Below, piece after piece: positions 1-9,537 of a DNA stretch of 64,000 nucleotides. The notes under the pieces are model-generated. The model had not been told where the DNA came from. It searched no databases and was given only the letters and a program-made list of their open reading frames with translations. The DNA comes from an uncultured Nitrospiraceae bacterium (lineage in GTDB: Bacteria > Nitrospirota > Thermodesulfovibrionia > Thermodesulfovibrionales > Dissulfurispiraceae), in the NCBI GenBank assembly GCA_903822005.1, contig CAIJNL010000018.1:124001-188000 (forward strand). Reading direction: 5' to 3'. A program made the position numbers and the translations under genes. The stretch's first letter is position 1; the number at the start of each line of letters is the position of its first letter.

Positions 1-780
1 CACCGTGTGATGGAGCTTTCTCATGAATTCATGAACATGCCTGAAAAGTTCGTCGTGACTCCTGAACGGATGACTGTAGAGCTGACAGAGCAGCAGATAT
101 ACCATGCCGGCAAGAGCGAGAAATTCGGCCTCCTGCTCGGCATGATCAGATGTGAACCTAACGGCCGTTATCTCGTATTCTGCAATATGAAGGTCACTGC
201 CGAGAGGCTGAAGTGCAAACTTGAGGCTAATGGCATCTCGGCCGCTGCTATCACGGGAGACCTTCCGCAGCCGCAGCGTATCAAGGTGCTCACTAATTTC
301 AAAGAGGGCAAGTTTCCTGTGCTGATTGCGACAGATGTGGCAAGCAGGGGACTTCATATCGAGGGAGTAACGCATGTAGTCAATTATGACCTCCCGCAGG
401 ACCCTGAAGACTATGTTCATCGCATCGGCAGGACAGGCCGGGCCGGGGCCGGAGGCAAGGCAATCAGCCTGGCATGCGAAGATTACATATTCTCGCTGCC
501 TGATATTGAAGACTATATCAAGCAGAAGATACCGGTCATGCCCCTTACTGATGAGATGATCGTGACCGATTATGTCAGGCCGGCGCGGGTCCATTACAAG
601 AAAACGCCTCTTCAGGGCAGGCAGCGTCAGGGCAGCAAGCCTGGCAGCAAGAAGCCATTCGAAAAAAGCAGGCAGTCCGCTTCCGCCCCGAGGCCGCAAG
701 CTCAGACCGACAAGCCGGCCAAAAGAAGCAGGCGCAGCGGGAAAAAGCCCGGCACGCCAAACAGCAGTAGTTCAGCTTAG
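1..780 (+). CDS. DEAD-box RNA helicase, C-terminal part (5' partial)
   Basis: The frame is open from base 1, so the start and the N-terminal ATPase half lie outside the window; 259 residues are visible. The RecA-like helicase C domain is present: YLVFCN (motif IV region), an ATDVASRGLHIEG motif V and HRIGRTGRAG motif VI near residue 140. The stretch after motif VI (FSLPDIEDYIKQKIPV) resembles RhlB-type helicases. The tail of about 60 residues is Lys/Arg/Ser/Pro-rich and probably an RNA-binding extension. Family role: ATP-dependent RNA unwinding in mRNA turnover or ribosome assembly. The next gene, pgi, starts 55 bases later on the same strand with its own ribosome binding site. Assignment to rhlB rather than another DEAD-box paralogue is not certain. 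Confidence 0.9.
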   Translation, partial: HRVMELSHEFMNMPEKFVVTPERMTVELTEQQIYHAGKSEKFGLLLGMIRCEPNGRYLVFCNMKVTAERLKCKLEANGISAAAITGDLPQPQRIKVLTNFKEGKFPVLIATDVASRGLHIEGVTHVVNYDLPQDPEDYVHRIGRTGRAGAGGKAISLACEDYIFSLPDIEDYIKQKIPVMPLTDEMIVTDYVRPARVHYKKTPLQGRQRQGSKPGSKKPFEKSRQSASAPRPQAQTDKPAKRSRRSGKKPGTPNSSSSA

Positions 781-835
781 GCCTTTTATTTGCTGAGGGT
801 AAAACTCAGTTAAAGTTCAGACCGGAGGAATAATT

Positions 836-2488
836 ATGCTTCAGTCCATTAATCCAGCGAGGACCGAGAGCTGGCGCAAGCTCAGCGAACACTTTAAGCT
901 TGTCAAAGGCCGGCATATGAAAGAGCTGTTCGCACAGGACCCAGTGCGTTTCATGAAGTACTCCCTTCAAATTAATGATATCATTCTCGACTATTCCAAG
1001 AACCGTATAAACGATGAGACGCTGGGCCTTTTGTTGGGCCTGGCCCGGGAGACAAAGGTCGACGATGCGATAGAAAAGATGTTTAGCGGAGACCTGATCA
1101 ACGAGACCGAAAGCAGGCCTGTTCTTCATACTGCCCTGAGAAATCGCTCCAATACGCCGGTCCTGGTTGACGGGAGTGATGTTATGCCCGAAATCAATGG
1201 CGTGCTGGAAAGGATGAAGGATTTCTGCGACCGTCTCCACTCCGGGGCCTGGACGGGATATACCGGTAAAAAAATCTCCGACATAGTTAACATAGGCATC
1301 GGAGGCTCTGACCTTGGTCCACTTATGGTAACTGAATGCCTTAAACCGTATGCTATGGCTGATATAAATATCCATTTCGTTTCGAACGTCGATGGAACGC
1401 ATATAACCGAGACCGTAAAACTGTTAAATCCTGAGACGACACTCTTTATGATTGCCTCCAAAACCTTCACTACACAGGAGACCATGACTAATGCCTTCAC
1501 AGCCAGAAAATGGTTCCTTGAACATGCCGGTGATGAGAACCTTGTGGCGCGCCATTTCGTTGCCATATCGACCAACGCACAAAAAGTCCGGGAGTTCGGT
1601 ATTGATTCGGGGAATATGTTTGAGTTCTGGGACTGGGTCGGGGGCCGTTACTCCTTATGGTCTGCTATCGGCCTTTCGATCGCGGCTTATATAGGATTCG
1701 AGAACTTTGTTGAACTGCTCAGCGGCGGGCATGATATGGACATGCATTTCAGGACCGAACCCTTTGAGCAGAATATGCCTGTGCTGCTCGCTCTTATCAG
1801 TATATGGTACATAAACTTTTTCGAGGCGGAGACCGAAGTCATCCTGCCGTATGATCAGTATATGAATCGCTTCCCTGCCTATTTCCAGCAGGGCAATATG
1901 GAGAGCAACGGCAAATCTACAGACCGCTCCGGACGGCCGGTTGCCTACGAGACGGGCCCAGTTATATGGGGTGAACCCGGCACGAATGGTCAGCATGCCT
2001 TTTATCAGCTTATTCATCAGGGCACAAGAGTGATACCTGCAGATTTCCTTGCACCTGCGATTAGTCATAACCCGATCGGGGACCATCATGCCATACTGCT
2101 GTCGAACTTCTTCGCTCAAACCGAAGCTCTTATGGCCGGAAAAGGCAAGGAAGAGGTGCTCTCCGATCTCTTTGAAGAGGGCAAGAAAAAGGATGAAATA
2201 AAGAGGCTCTGGCCCTTCAGGGCCTTTGAAGGCAACAAGCCGACTAATTCAATACTCTTCAGACAGCTCACGCCGCGTACACTTGGAAGCCTGATTGCGA
2301 TGTACGAGCACAAGATATTTGTGCAGGGTGTAATATGGAACATATTCAGCTTTGACCAGTGGGGCGTAGAACTCGGCAAGCAGCTTGCCAAAAAGATATT
2401 GCCTGAGCTAAAGAATGATCAGCCGGTCACTTCACATGATCCGTCTACCAACGGTCTGATCAACTCCTATAAAGAACTGCGGAAGTAA
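836..2488 (+). CDS. pgi: Glucose-6-phosphate isomerase
   Basis: This 550-residue protein interconverts glucose 6-phosphate and fructose 6-phosphate in the cytoplasm and has the normal length for long bacterial PGIs. Both family signatures are visible: [15 protein letters not shown] near residue 265 and [17 protein letters not shown] near 385. The catalytic residues are in place: Glu in GNMESNGK (about 353), His in the GQHAF motif and Lys in QWGVELGK (about 513). The start follows a GGAGG site (accggaggaataattATG). The stop lies 2 bases from the stop of the convergent downstream gene, with no room for a terminator between them. Confidence 0.98.
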   Translation: MLQSINPARTESWRKLSEHFKLVKGRHMKELFAQDPVRFMKYSLQINDIILDYSKNRINDETLGLLLGLARETKVDDAIEKMFSGDLINETESRPVLHTALRNRSNTPVLVDGSDVMPEINGVLERMKDFCDRLHSGAWTGYTGKKISDIVNIGIGGSDLGPLMVTECLKPYAMADINIHFVSNVDGTHITETVKLLNPETTLFMIASKTFTTQETMTNAFTARKWFLEHAGDENLVARHFVAISTNAQKVREFGIDSGNMFEFWDWVGGRYSLWSAIGLSIAAYIGFENFVELLSGGHDMDMHFRTEPFEQNMPVLLALISIWYINFFEAETEVILPYDQYMNRFPAYFQQGNMESNGKSTDRSGRPVAYETGPVIWGEPGTNGQHAFYQLIHQGTRVIPADFLAPAISHNPIGDHHAILLSNFFAQTEALMAGKGKEEVLSDLFEEGKKKDEIKRLWPFRAFEGNKPTNSILFRQLTPRTLGSLIAMYEHKIFVQGVIWNIFSFDQWGVELGKQLAKKILPELKNDQPVTSHDPSTNGLINSYKELRK

Positions 2489-2490
2489 TT

Positions 2491-3291
2491 TTATCCGCCT
2501 TGCCTTAGGTGCCAGGCCCCGACAAGCAGCTCCTTTGAGCGTCCGCGTGTCTCTTCGCCTCGTGGCGCTATATGCCACGTCCATGACCAGTCCGGCGATG
2601 TGAGCTTAAGATTACCGACCGTGGAACCGCTTTCGATTATCTTACCGTTGCTGTCGCGCCTTACATATTCGTAATCCGCGATAAGGCATACGTCACAGGA
2701 GAGTTCACGAAGCGCTGCGAGATGCGCCTCGCGTATTCTGTCGCACCATGCCTGCAGGACCGAATCATCATGCTTGCTGGTCTTCTTCTGCACATACTCG
2801 ACAGGTATGGCTGAGAGCTGCGAGAGAATGTTGAGAGAGATTACAAGCGAGGTCCGATCATCTGTTTCGGGTATTACCGGCTTGAGCTCTGGCAGCTCGT
2901 AACGGCCATAGGCGATATCGTCATAGAGCGCCTCCGCAATGCCTGTGATATCGGCCTGCACCAGCCTGACGTTGGGATAATCCCTTATACGTTTGCCGGC
3001 CTCAGGAAGATGAATGATGTCGACAAGAACGACTTCGTCGAAGACTTTGGTCAGTACTGCAAGCGGAACATCGAGCAGAAGCCCTGATCCCAATACCACA
3101 ACCTTTTCCCTTTTCAGGCATCTTCCTGCAATGTCGACGATAAACGCCCTGCTCTTTTCGAGATGGGGCTGCCAGCTTGTCCGCCTGCGCCTATACCGTG
3201 CCCGAAGTGCGATGGCCTGATGCAGATAGCCCATGAAGCGCACATAATCGGCGCATTTAGTTACCATATATGTGATTATTTCTCTTATCAT
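2491..3291 (-). CDS. SAM-methyltransferase-like protein of unknown substrate
   Basis: A 266-residue protein with a probable Rossmann-fold methyltransferase core. VVVLGSGLLLDVPL (around residue 85) looks like the SAM-binding motif I. It is followed by VVLVDI (acidic residue at the end of beta-2) and VRLVQADITG (motif II/III region). The N-terminal 70 residues are Arg-rich. I cannot name the substrate. The gene is convergent with pgi and lies just downstream of the aminotransferase on the same strand (gap 27 bases), so the two may be cotranscribed. No signal peptide or membrane segment is visible. Confidence 0.7.
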   Translation of the reverse strand: MIREIITYMVTKCADYVRFMGYLHQAIALRARYRRRRTSWQPHLEKSRAFIVDIAGRCLKREKVVVLGSGLLLDVPLAVLTKVFDEVVLVDIIHLPEAGKRIRDYPNVRLVQADITGIAEALYDDIAYGRYELPELKPVIPETDDRTSLVISLNILSQLSAIPVEYVQKKTSKHDDSVLQAWCDRIREAHLAALRELSCDVCLIADYEYVRRDSNGKIIESGSTVGNLKLTSPDWSWTWHIAPRGEETRGRSKELLVGAWHLRQGG

Positions 3292-3318
3292 GGCGGAAGA
3301 AATTTGCCGGAATCCGGA

Positions 3319-4425
3319 CTACCGTGCCAGGAATTGCCTGATTCGGCTGACGCCTTCCCTTAACACCGGAATGTCCTGCGTGTAGGCAAACCTTACATGA
3401 TCGGTCCATCTGCTGCCAAAATCAATGCCAGGGGTTATCGCAACCCCCTGATTGTCAAGCAGCTCGCTGCAAAAAGCGAACGCGTCCTTCGAATACCTTG
3501 AGATATCGGCCCATACATAGAATGCGCCCTGGGGTTTGGCGACGATCTCAAACATGTCCGCGAGTTCGGCGCAGAGGAAATCCCGCCTTACGCTGAAGAC
3601 TTTTCGCACGGACGTCAGGTAGGGATAATCAAACGCCTCAAGGCAGGCGAATTGTGCCGGGGTGCTTGTGCAGATAAGCAGGTTCTGTATCAGTATCTCA
3701 GCCGGTCGGAGCAGCTCTTCGGGCAGTATCATCCAGCCCACACGGATGCCCGGCATGCAGAAATATTTCGAGAAACTGTTTATAACGATCGCGTTGTCTG
3801 AAAACTCGAGGGCAGTATGCTCCTTTGTGTCATATACAAGCCCGTGGTATATCTCATCAGAGATGAACCAGTGTTTGCGCTCATCGCAGATATTAATAAG
3901 CCGTTTCAGTGTTTCGGCAGAATAGACGCTGCCCGTCGGATTCGCGGGCGACGATATCATTATGCCGCCCATGTCCTTTATGTTTTCTATGGATTCCGGC
4001 GGTATTTCAAAATTGGTATCTTTGCCGATCGTGATGAAATGCGGATCGATATTCAGGAAATAGGAAAAGTTTTTATAACATGGATATGACGGGTCCGACA
4101 ATACCAGCTTTTTTTTCAGTTTTGAGAAGAGCGACAAGACTATCAGAAAGGCGCCCGAAGTGCCCGGTGTTATGATAATCCGTTTCGGCGATATGGAAAC
4201 TCCATAGGCGTCGAGATAGTGCCGGGCAATCTTCTCCCGCAGCTCTGGAAGTCCGCAGGCAGGGGTGTAGGCAAACTGCCTGTCTTTTACGGCCTTGATA
4301 AAGGCCTCCTGTACTTTAGGTGACGGAGACAGATCGGGTTCACCGACCTCCATGTGGACCGCGTCAGGGATCGTCCGTGCCTTTGCGAGGATATCCATTA
4401 CGATAAACGGCGTTATTCTTTCCAT
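3319..4425 (-). CDS. PLP-dependent class I/II aminotransferase
   Basis: A fold-type I aminotransferase of 368 residues. It has the substrate-loop motif EVGEPDLSPSP, the PLP-phosphate region TPGTSGAFL, SSPANPTGSVYS (the usual NPTG), DEIYHGLVYD, and the Schiff-base lysine in NSFSKYFCMPGIRVGW near residue 217. C-terminal ITPGIDFG and the Arg in DHVRFAYT match the carboxylate-binding region. The start at 4425 is preferred over an upstream in-frame start because GGAGGG lies just before it. The family transfers amino groups from Asp, Ala or aromatic amino acids to 2-oxoacids; the specificity is not readable. The methyltransferase-like gene follows on the same strand. Confidence 0.93.
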   Translation of the reverse strand: MERITPFIVMDILAKARTIPDAVHMEVGEPDLSPSPKVQEAFIKAVKDRQFAYTPACGLPELREKIARHYLDAYGVSISPKRIIITPGTSGAFLIVLSLFSKLKKKLVLSDPSYPCYKNFSYFLNIDPHFITIGKDTNFEIPPESIENIKDMGGIMISSPANPTGSVYSAETLKRLINICDERKHWFISDEIYHGLVYDTKEHTALEFSDNAIVINSFSKYFCMPGIRVGWMILPEELLRPAEILIQNLLICTSTPAQFACLEAFDYPYLTSVRKVFSVRRDFLCAELADMFEIVAKPQGAFYVWADISRYSKDAFAFCSELLDNQGVAITPGIDFGSRWTDHVRFAYTQDIPVLREGVSRIRQFLAR

Positions 4426-4629
4426 GCACTTCCCTCCATACGATTGGCTATTATGCAAAGCAATACCATATTTTGGCAAGCCGTTGTTAATTGGCCTCCG
4501 TTAAAGGCCGGCTCAATCCGCGGGCGCTTTTTTCTTCAAAATGCCGGACTTTGTGCTAATATAATTTGGGATAGTGGGTATTATACAGATAATGTTGTGA
4601 CTCATTTTGCCAATTCGTGGAGGCTGTTT

Positions 4630-5181
4630 ATGAGGAATTTTTCGATCGACAAGGACAACACTGCACTCCTGATAGTAGATATGCAGGAGAGACTAATCCC
4701 TGTTATGCCGGACGGTGGTCGTGTAATTTCCAACTGTCTGAACCTGATTGAATTGGCGAAGTTATACGCTATACCAATCATGCTTACCGAACAGTATCCA
4801 AAAGGCCTTGGCATAACGGTGCCCGAAATCAGAAATGCTCTCGCTGCCTACCAGCCCTTCGAGAAAACGAACTTCAGCTGTTGCGGCAACAGCGACTTTA
4901 CAACCGCGCTTCAACAGCTTGGCCGTATCAACATCTTACTCACCGGAATGGAGGCGCATGTCTGCGTTCTCCAGACATGCCTCGATCTTATTTCGGGCGG
5001 CTTTAATACGCACCTGGTTCGCGACGCGGTCTGCTCGAGATCAGCGGCAAATTTCGATACAGGCATAGAGATGATGCGCGATGCCGGAGCGGTCATAACC
5101 TGCACAGAGACCGCTCTCTTTCAGCTCCTGAAGGCAGCAGGCACCGACGAGTTCCGCGCCATAGCGAAACGGATCAAGTAA
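4630..5181 (+). CDS. Isochorismatase-family cysteine hydrolase
   Basis: A 183-residue protein with the family triad: Asp in LLIVDMQERL (residue 17), Lys in TEQYPKGLG and Cys in TGMEAHVCVLQT. Relatives include nicotinamidases and YcaC-type hydrolases; this one lacks clear nicotinamidase metal ligands, so the substrate is open. The start at 4630 has GGAGG six bases upstream (tggaggctgtttATG). Longer upstream reading would overlap the divergent aminotransferase promoter and has no binding site. The stop is 10 bases from that of the convergent PHP protein. Confidence 0.9.
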   Translation: MRNFSIDKDNTALLIVDMQERLIPVMPDGGRVISNCLNLIELAKLYAIPIMLTEQYPKGLGITVPEIRNALAAYQPFEKTNFSCCGNSDFTTALQQLGRINILLTGMEAHVCVLQTCLDLISGGFNTHLVRDAVCSRSAANFDTGIEMMRDAGAVITCTETALFQLLKAAGTDEFRAIAKRIK

Positions 5182-5191
5182 GACTGGCCTG

Positions 5192-6463
5192 TCAGAACAT
5201 CAGGGTCTGGCCTTTCACCTGCCGTCGTTCTATCTCCTCAAATATCTTTATCTTGCCATACTCTCCGTCATATCCAGGCGCAATATGCACCTTGCCCGCT
5301 CGCACGAGGCCGACGGCCTCACTCAGCCTGGCGGTACTTGAGGCCTCAATATCCGGCAAAGGCTTGTCGAGCAGGATCGAGAATTCGCTGCCAAGCTCTG
5401 CAAGAAGCTTTTGATAAACGGCATCCACTGCCTTGCTGTTGACCCCGACCTGTATGGTTTCGGATATTATCTCCGGAAGCGGTATGATTGATTTGAAGGG
5501 CGGCGCGCCCGGCGGCTTGGCGCCATCTTCCCTGTCAGCAAGCAGCTCTACCCGATGCATGACCCCTACAGTCACCTTCTTGCCGCACATGGGGCACAGA
5601 AAGTCATGCTGCCGGGTCTCCTGAGGGGTCAGGCTGACTTTGCAAGCCATGTGCCCGTCATAATGATACTTGCCCTCTTCAGGAAAGAATTCGATGGTCC
5701 CCTCAAAACCCTTTCTTGTTTTGAGTGCCTCGAGGATAGCGGAATAAGTCATATCAGTATCAAAGATATTCGCCTCTCTTCCCATCTTGGCGGGAGAATG
5801 AGCATCAGAATTCGATATAAGCGTGATCCCGTCAAGCTGCGACAGCCGCCAGTTCATCGCGGGATCTGAGGAAAGCCCGGTCTCGATGGCATGAACATTC
5901 GGAGTCAGCTCTTCAAAGCATTCTTCAAGGGAGTCAAAGCCGGATGCGGCGCCGAAGACAGAGAAGTGGGGCGTCCATGCATGGGCAGGTATTAGCATGG
6001 CTTCGGGCGATGTGTCGAGCACAATCTTCAGCAACTCCTTCGCGTCAAGCCCGAGGATCGGCCTGCCGTCAGAGTTAAGGTTGCCGATCTTTGCAAGTGA
6101 GATGCTAAACTTGGCCGCGCTCGCAAAGTCGGGCATAAGGACTATACAGTGCACCTTGCGGGTCCGCTTGTTCTTGCTGTATATGCAGCTGATTTCTGTT
6201 GTGAGCATGAATGAGACTTCGGCCTTGCACGATTCAGGAACGCCGTTGCCGCAATAAGGCTTTTTGAGCCTGAACAAGCCATTGCCGAGTGGCTCAAGCT
6301 TATCGTTCAGTTCCCTGAACCACTTCGGATGCGTATAGTCTCCGGTGCCGACAATAGAGATGCCCTTTAGCTGGGCCCACTTCCATATGGCCTCGGGTAT
6401 CATGTCGCCGCTTGTGGCACGGGAATATCTGGAATGTATATGAAAATCGGCAATAGAGCGCAT
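5192..6463 (-). CDS. Endonuclease Q-like PHP-domain protein
   Basis: A 423-residue protein. It opens with the PHP metal-binding motif DFHIHSRYS and carries further metal ligands in GTGDYTHP, LTTEIS, PAHAWTPHF and NSDAHSP. The C-terminal half holds a cysteine pair CPMCGKK, with an upstream Cys in GHMACKVSL, as in the zinc element of endonuclease Q. EndoQ, first known from archaea and also found in some bacteria, nicks DNA 5' of deaminated bases (uracil, hypoxanthine). Assignment is by domain order and motif resemblance. The start at 6463 is chosen because an extended -10 box ends five bases before it; there is no ribosome binding site, which suggests a leaderless mRNA. Confidence 0.8.
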   Translation of the reverse strand: MRSIADFHIHSRYSRATSGDMIPEAIWKWAQLKGISIVGTGDYTHPKWFRELNDKLEPLGNGLFRLKKPYCGNGVPESCKAEVSFMLTTEISCIYSKNKRTRKVHCIVLMPDFASAAKFSISLAKIGNLNSDGRPILGLDAKELLKIVLDTSPEAMLIPAHAWTPHFSVFGAASGFDSLEECFEELTPNVHAIETGLSSDPAMNWRLSQLDGITLISNSDAHSPAKMGREANIFDTDMTYSAILEALKTRKGFEGTIEFFPEEGKYHYDGHMACKVSLTPQETRQHDFLCPMCGKKVTVGVMHRVELLADREDGAKPPGAPPFKSIIPLPEIISETIQVGVNSKAVDAVYQKLLAELGSEFSILLDKPLPDIEASSTARLSEAVGLVRAGKVHIAPGYDGEYGKIKIFEEIERRQVKGQTLMF

Positions 6464-6468
6464 CGACA

Positions 6469-6477
6469 ATTATACCA
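6469..6477 (-). promoter_or_regulatory. Extended -10 promoter of the EndoQ-like gene
   Basis: On the minus strand the sequence reads TGGTATAATTGTCGATG. The perfect TATAAT with a TG one base upstream ends five bases before the ATG at 6463. Standard spacing puts the transcription start at or next to the A of the ATG, which implies a leaderless transcript. No convincing -35 box is seen, which fits an extended -10 promoter. Confidence 0.55.
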
Positions 6478-6548
6478 TGCATGAAACATAGTGGGGACAG
6501 CGGACCATACGAAGTTACCGCCGGTTTATTTGAATTTATCGCCCCTGT

Positions 6549-6857
6549 TTATTTCGTTCCTGTGTCGCAATACATATTATGACTGTGAATCCAGCCCCCT
6601 CTGGCTGTGGGCTTTGTGAGAACGCCGATAGCCTCGCCATATTTATAAACTGGGTCCTCTTTATTCATATGGTTTAGCGCGAATTTATGACCAAAAGGTA
6701 TCGTATCAAGAACGGTAATCACATATTGCCTGCCGCCTTCTTCGATTACCAGGCATCCATCGCCGCTGTCCAGGTCTGTCAGGGCAACTGCCACATTATC
6801 TTTTTGGTCAATTACCAATGCTTTTTTGCCGCCGGCAAGTTTCTTGAGTTCAATCAT
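6549..6857 (-). CDS. Stand-alone SAF-domain protein (UxaA/GarD N-terminal type)
   Basis: A 102-residue protein made almost entirely of a SAF domain. HKFALNHMNKEDPVYKYGE, IGVLTKPTARGGWIHSHN and the preceding DTIPFG match the small subunit/N-terminal domain of altronate, galactarate and sulfolactate lyases. In those enzymes this small part is joined to, or encoded beside, a large catalytic subunit. None is present in this window, so the partner is unknown. A purine-rich GGGGAAGAAGG directly precedes the ATG. The region between this stop and the EndoQ promoter is short and holds a degenerate GGGGACAG sequence. Confidence 0.75.
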   Translation of the reverse strand: MIELKKLAGGKKALVIDQKDNVAVALTDLDSGDGCLVIEEGGRQYVITVLDTIPFGHKFALNHMNKEDPVYKYGEAIGVLTKPTARGGWIHSHNMYCDTGTK

Positions 6858-6880
6858 CCTTCTTCCCCATATGCAATTAA

Positions 6881-7495
6881 TTAATCACGCGCAGTACAAA
6901 GCAGCTCGGCACCATTGATCTTCACGTTCCCGCTTTTTACCTTCATCTCATCATATTCGGCCAGTATAAGCTTGCGGCCAGATCTGACAACTGAATGGCG
7001 ATATGCTTCACATTGCGGCCACCTTAAGCAGATTCCTTCAGTTGCCTGATACAGATTCTCAGGAAGAGCGGCGAGGCCTTCCAGCCGGGGTTGAGTATCT
7101 CTGAGTATATAAATATGTCTGGATAATGCCAGAAAGCTTGCCACTAAAGGCAAAGCATAGAGCAAGGCAAATTTATCTTCTGTAGTCACGGCAATAGAAC
7201 ATAGAGGGCCATATAGAAAACACCCTAATAATACGGCTAATGTCGCATAATGCTTTGAATCCTCGTTGATCCATATTTTTATGAAGAGCAGTGCATTCCC
7301 GATCAGTGTCGCAACAAAAAAATTAAATAACATTTTGTCTGATGCAGACATTATTAACATGCAGGCCAGTGACACGAAGATAAGTATGGCGCTTGCCATT
7401 AGATACAACTCATGGTTCATGCGCTTCCTGAGGCTTTCCTTTTCGCATCGAATTTCCTCAATTGTAGGGGGGATTTTGCCAATATCAATTTTCAT
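6881..7495 (-). CDS. Membrane protein of unknown function
   Basis: A 204-residue protein I do not recognise. After an acidic/basic N-terminus (IRCEKESLRKRMNHE) there are about four hydrophobic segments: roughly residues 33-52 (YLMASAILIFVSLACMLIMS), 58-75, 84-102 and 110-128. A soluble C-terminal tail of about 70 residues follows and includes CLRWPQCEAYRHSVVRSGRK. The ATG at 7495 is preferred to an upstream start because it begins a coherent soluble segment, though its ribosome binding site (acagg) is weak. It lies 23 bases upstream of the SAF-domain gene, so the two are probably cotranscribed. Confidence 0.65.
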   Translation of the reverse strand: MKIDIGKIPPTIEEIRCEKESLRKRMNHELYLMASAILIFVSLACMLIMSASDKMLFNFFVATLIGNALLFIKIWINEDSKHYATLAVLLGCFLYGPLCSIAVTTEDKFALLYALPLVASFLALSRHIYILRDTQPRLEGLAALPENLYQATEGICLRWPQCEAYRHSVVRSGRKLILAEYDEMKVKSGNVKINGAELLCTARD

Positions 7496-7630
7496 CCTGT
7501 TTTTATGCGCCTGGGCCCTCGTCGTTGAGGGTGGGGGCCGCATATTCCTTTCTTTTAGATATGTTCAGCCTCTCAGGAGGCTGCGTGTTGATCGTTTTGC
7601 GGTCGCTGATATTCATTGATTATGTCACTG

Positions 7631-9223
7631 CTATAATGCGCCGAATACCTTGTCCGAAACATGCGCCTTGTACTGTTCAAAATTTTTCCGGAACAGGCTT
7701 GCCAGATTATTGGCGGCCGTATCGTAATGCATTTTGTCCGCCCAGACATTGCTCGGATTGAGTATATCTTTGGGCACGCCGGGACAGATTTTAGGGATCA
7801 GGAGTCCGAAATAGTTCTCTTTCTCAAAATCGACTGATGAAAGCGTGCCCTCTAGGGCCGCGTCTATAACCGCTCGTGAATACGCGATCTTCATACGGCT
7901 GCCGACACCATAACCGCCGCCGCTCCAGCCTGTATTGACCAGCCAACATTGAACTTTATGCCTGGCTATCTTTTCCCTTAGGAGTTCTGCATACACAGCC
8001 GGATGGAGCGCCATGAAAGGAGCTCCAAAGCAGGCGGAGAAAGTCGCCTGCGGTTCGGTAATGCCTACCTCGGTGCCGGCCGTTTTTGAAGTATAGCCCG
8101 AAAGAAAATGGTACACGGCCTGTTCAGGAGTAAGTTTTGCAATCGGCGGCAGCACCCCAAAGGCATCACAGGTCAGCATGATGATATTAGCCGGATGCCC
8201 GCTTACCCCGGAACGAACAACATTGGGGATACCGGTGATGTGATATGAAGCACGGGTATTCTCGGTGAAGCAGTCATTGTCAAGATCGATCCTGCGGCTT
8301 ATGGAATTTATCTGGACATTTTCAAGAATGGTGCCGAATCTCTGCGTGGCTTCATATATTTCAGGCTCTGACTCTTTGGAAAGATTGATTACCTTGGCGT
8401 AGCATCCGCCCTCGAAGTTAAATATGCCCTTGTCGTCCCATCCATGTTCATCGTCTCCTATCAAAGCCCTCTTCGGGTCTGTAGAAAGTGTGGTCTTTCC
8501 TGTTCCTGACAGACCGAAAAAGATAGCAACATCTCCATTCTTGCCTTCATTCGCGGAGCAGTGCATGGAAAGGATGTGCTTTTCCCTGGGCAGCAGGTAG
8601 TTGAGGATTGTGAATATCGATTTCTTGATTTCCCCCGCGTAGCTGGTGCCGCCTATTACGATGAGCCGCTTGTCGAAATTAACTATAATAAATGCTTCCG
8701 AGTTGGTTCCGTCCATTGAGGGAACAGCATGGAAACTCGGGACATCGATGACCGTAAAGGCAGGCTTGTGGTTGAGCAGTTCCTCCGGGATGGCCTGGAT
8801 AAACATGTTTCTGGCAAAGAGAGAATGCCACGCTTTTTCAGTAATCACCCTTATAGGCAGACTATGCTCGGGGCGTGCGCCTGCAAAGCAGTCCTGCACA
8901 AACAGGTCCTTGCCCTGCAGGTAAGAGACCAACCGGGCGTATAGAGCGTCGAACCTGGATGGAGCAAAAGGCTGGTTGATCTTTCCCCAGTTAATATGCT
9001 CATGGCATGACGGCTCATCGACGATGAATTTTTCACCCGCTGCCCTGCCGGTATAATGACCGGTCCTTACAGCCACCGCCCCCAAATGAGTAGTGAGTCC
9101 TTCACCCCGTGTTATGATTTGCTCAAACAATGCGGGCGATGGCGCCGTCCAGAAAATGAGGTTGGCATTGCAAATGCCATGCTCTTCAAGCCCTGTCCCT
9201 CTTGTAATATCATTCAGTTTCAT
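7631..9223 (-). CDS. pckA: Phosphoenolpyruvate carboxykinase (ATP)
   Basis: A 530-residue ATP-type PEP carboxykinase, which interconverts oxaloacetate + ATP and PEP + CO2 + ADP. Diagnostic motifs: GGTSYAGEIKKSIFTILNY (kinase-1a region), the P-loop GLSGTGKTTLS near residue 236, and the metal/nucleotide loop GDDEHGWDDKGIFNFEGG. RYRAS-type substrate residues appear as ENTRASYHI. The start at 9223 (MKLNDITRG) has an AGGAAAAGAG site; an upstream in-frame ATG has none. It is transcribed away from a GntR regulator gene, so that regulator is a candidate controller, but no operator is proven. Confidence 0.97.
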   Translation of the reverse strand: MKLNDITRGTGLEEHGICNANLIFWTAPSPALFEQIITRGEGLTTHLGAVAVRTGHYTGRAAGEKFIVDEPSCHEHINWGKINQPFAPSRFDALYARLVSYLQGKDLFVQDCFAGARPEHSLPIRVITEKAWHSLFARNMFIQAIPEELLNHKPAFTVIDVPSFHAVPSMDGTNSEAFIIVNFDKRLIVIGGTSYAGEIKKSIFTILNYLLPREKHILSMHCSANEGKNGDVAIFFGLSGTGKTTLSTDPKRALIGDDEHGWDDKGIFNFEGGCYAKVINLSKESEPEIYEATQRFGTILENVQINSISRRIDLDNDCFTENTRASYHITGIPNVVRSGVSGHPANIIMLTCDAFGVLPPIAKLTPEQAVYHFLSGYTSKTAGTEVGITEPQATFSACFGAPFMALHPAVYAELLREKIARHKVQCWLVNTGWSGGGYGVGSRMKIAYSRAVIDAALEGTLSSVDFEKENYFGLLIPKICPGVPKDILNPSNVWADKMHYDTAANNLASLFRKNFEQYKAHVSDKVFGAL

Positions 9224-9537
9224 TTCTCTTTTCCTTTCTTGGTTAGAATCAGCAGAAAACACCAGTTTTTCCCAAAACCGATTAACCTCTGCTGCTTTTG
9301 TAAAAAAACAGAATTAGATAGGGTAATCTTCTTATCATAAGTTATCATATCATTCTATGTCTTACGAGTCAAGTCTTTTTCCACAAAATGGCACGGAGCA
9401 CAATAATGCCTAAATACCATGATAATTCAGAGAGATATCCTCAAAGCGGCAAAATCCCCCCCCTGTAGACTTAGCCTGAATTGCTAATATTTGGGGACGG
9501 AAAGCAAATCTCTCAAATAGCGGCCTTGACGCAATGA
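9224..9537. other. Divergent intergenic region pckA / gntR
   Basis: No gene is seen. The AT-rich stretch around 9332-9370 contains a near-symmetric CTTATCATAAG and is a plausible control region for pckA. A degenerate TTGGGGACGG sequence near 9490 resembles the ends of REP-type elements but has no partner arm. Confidence 0.4.
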
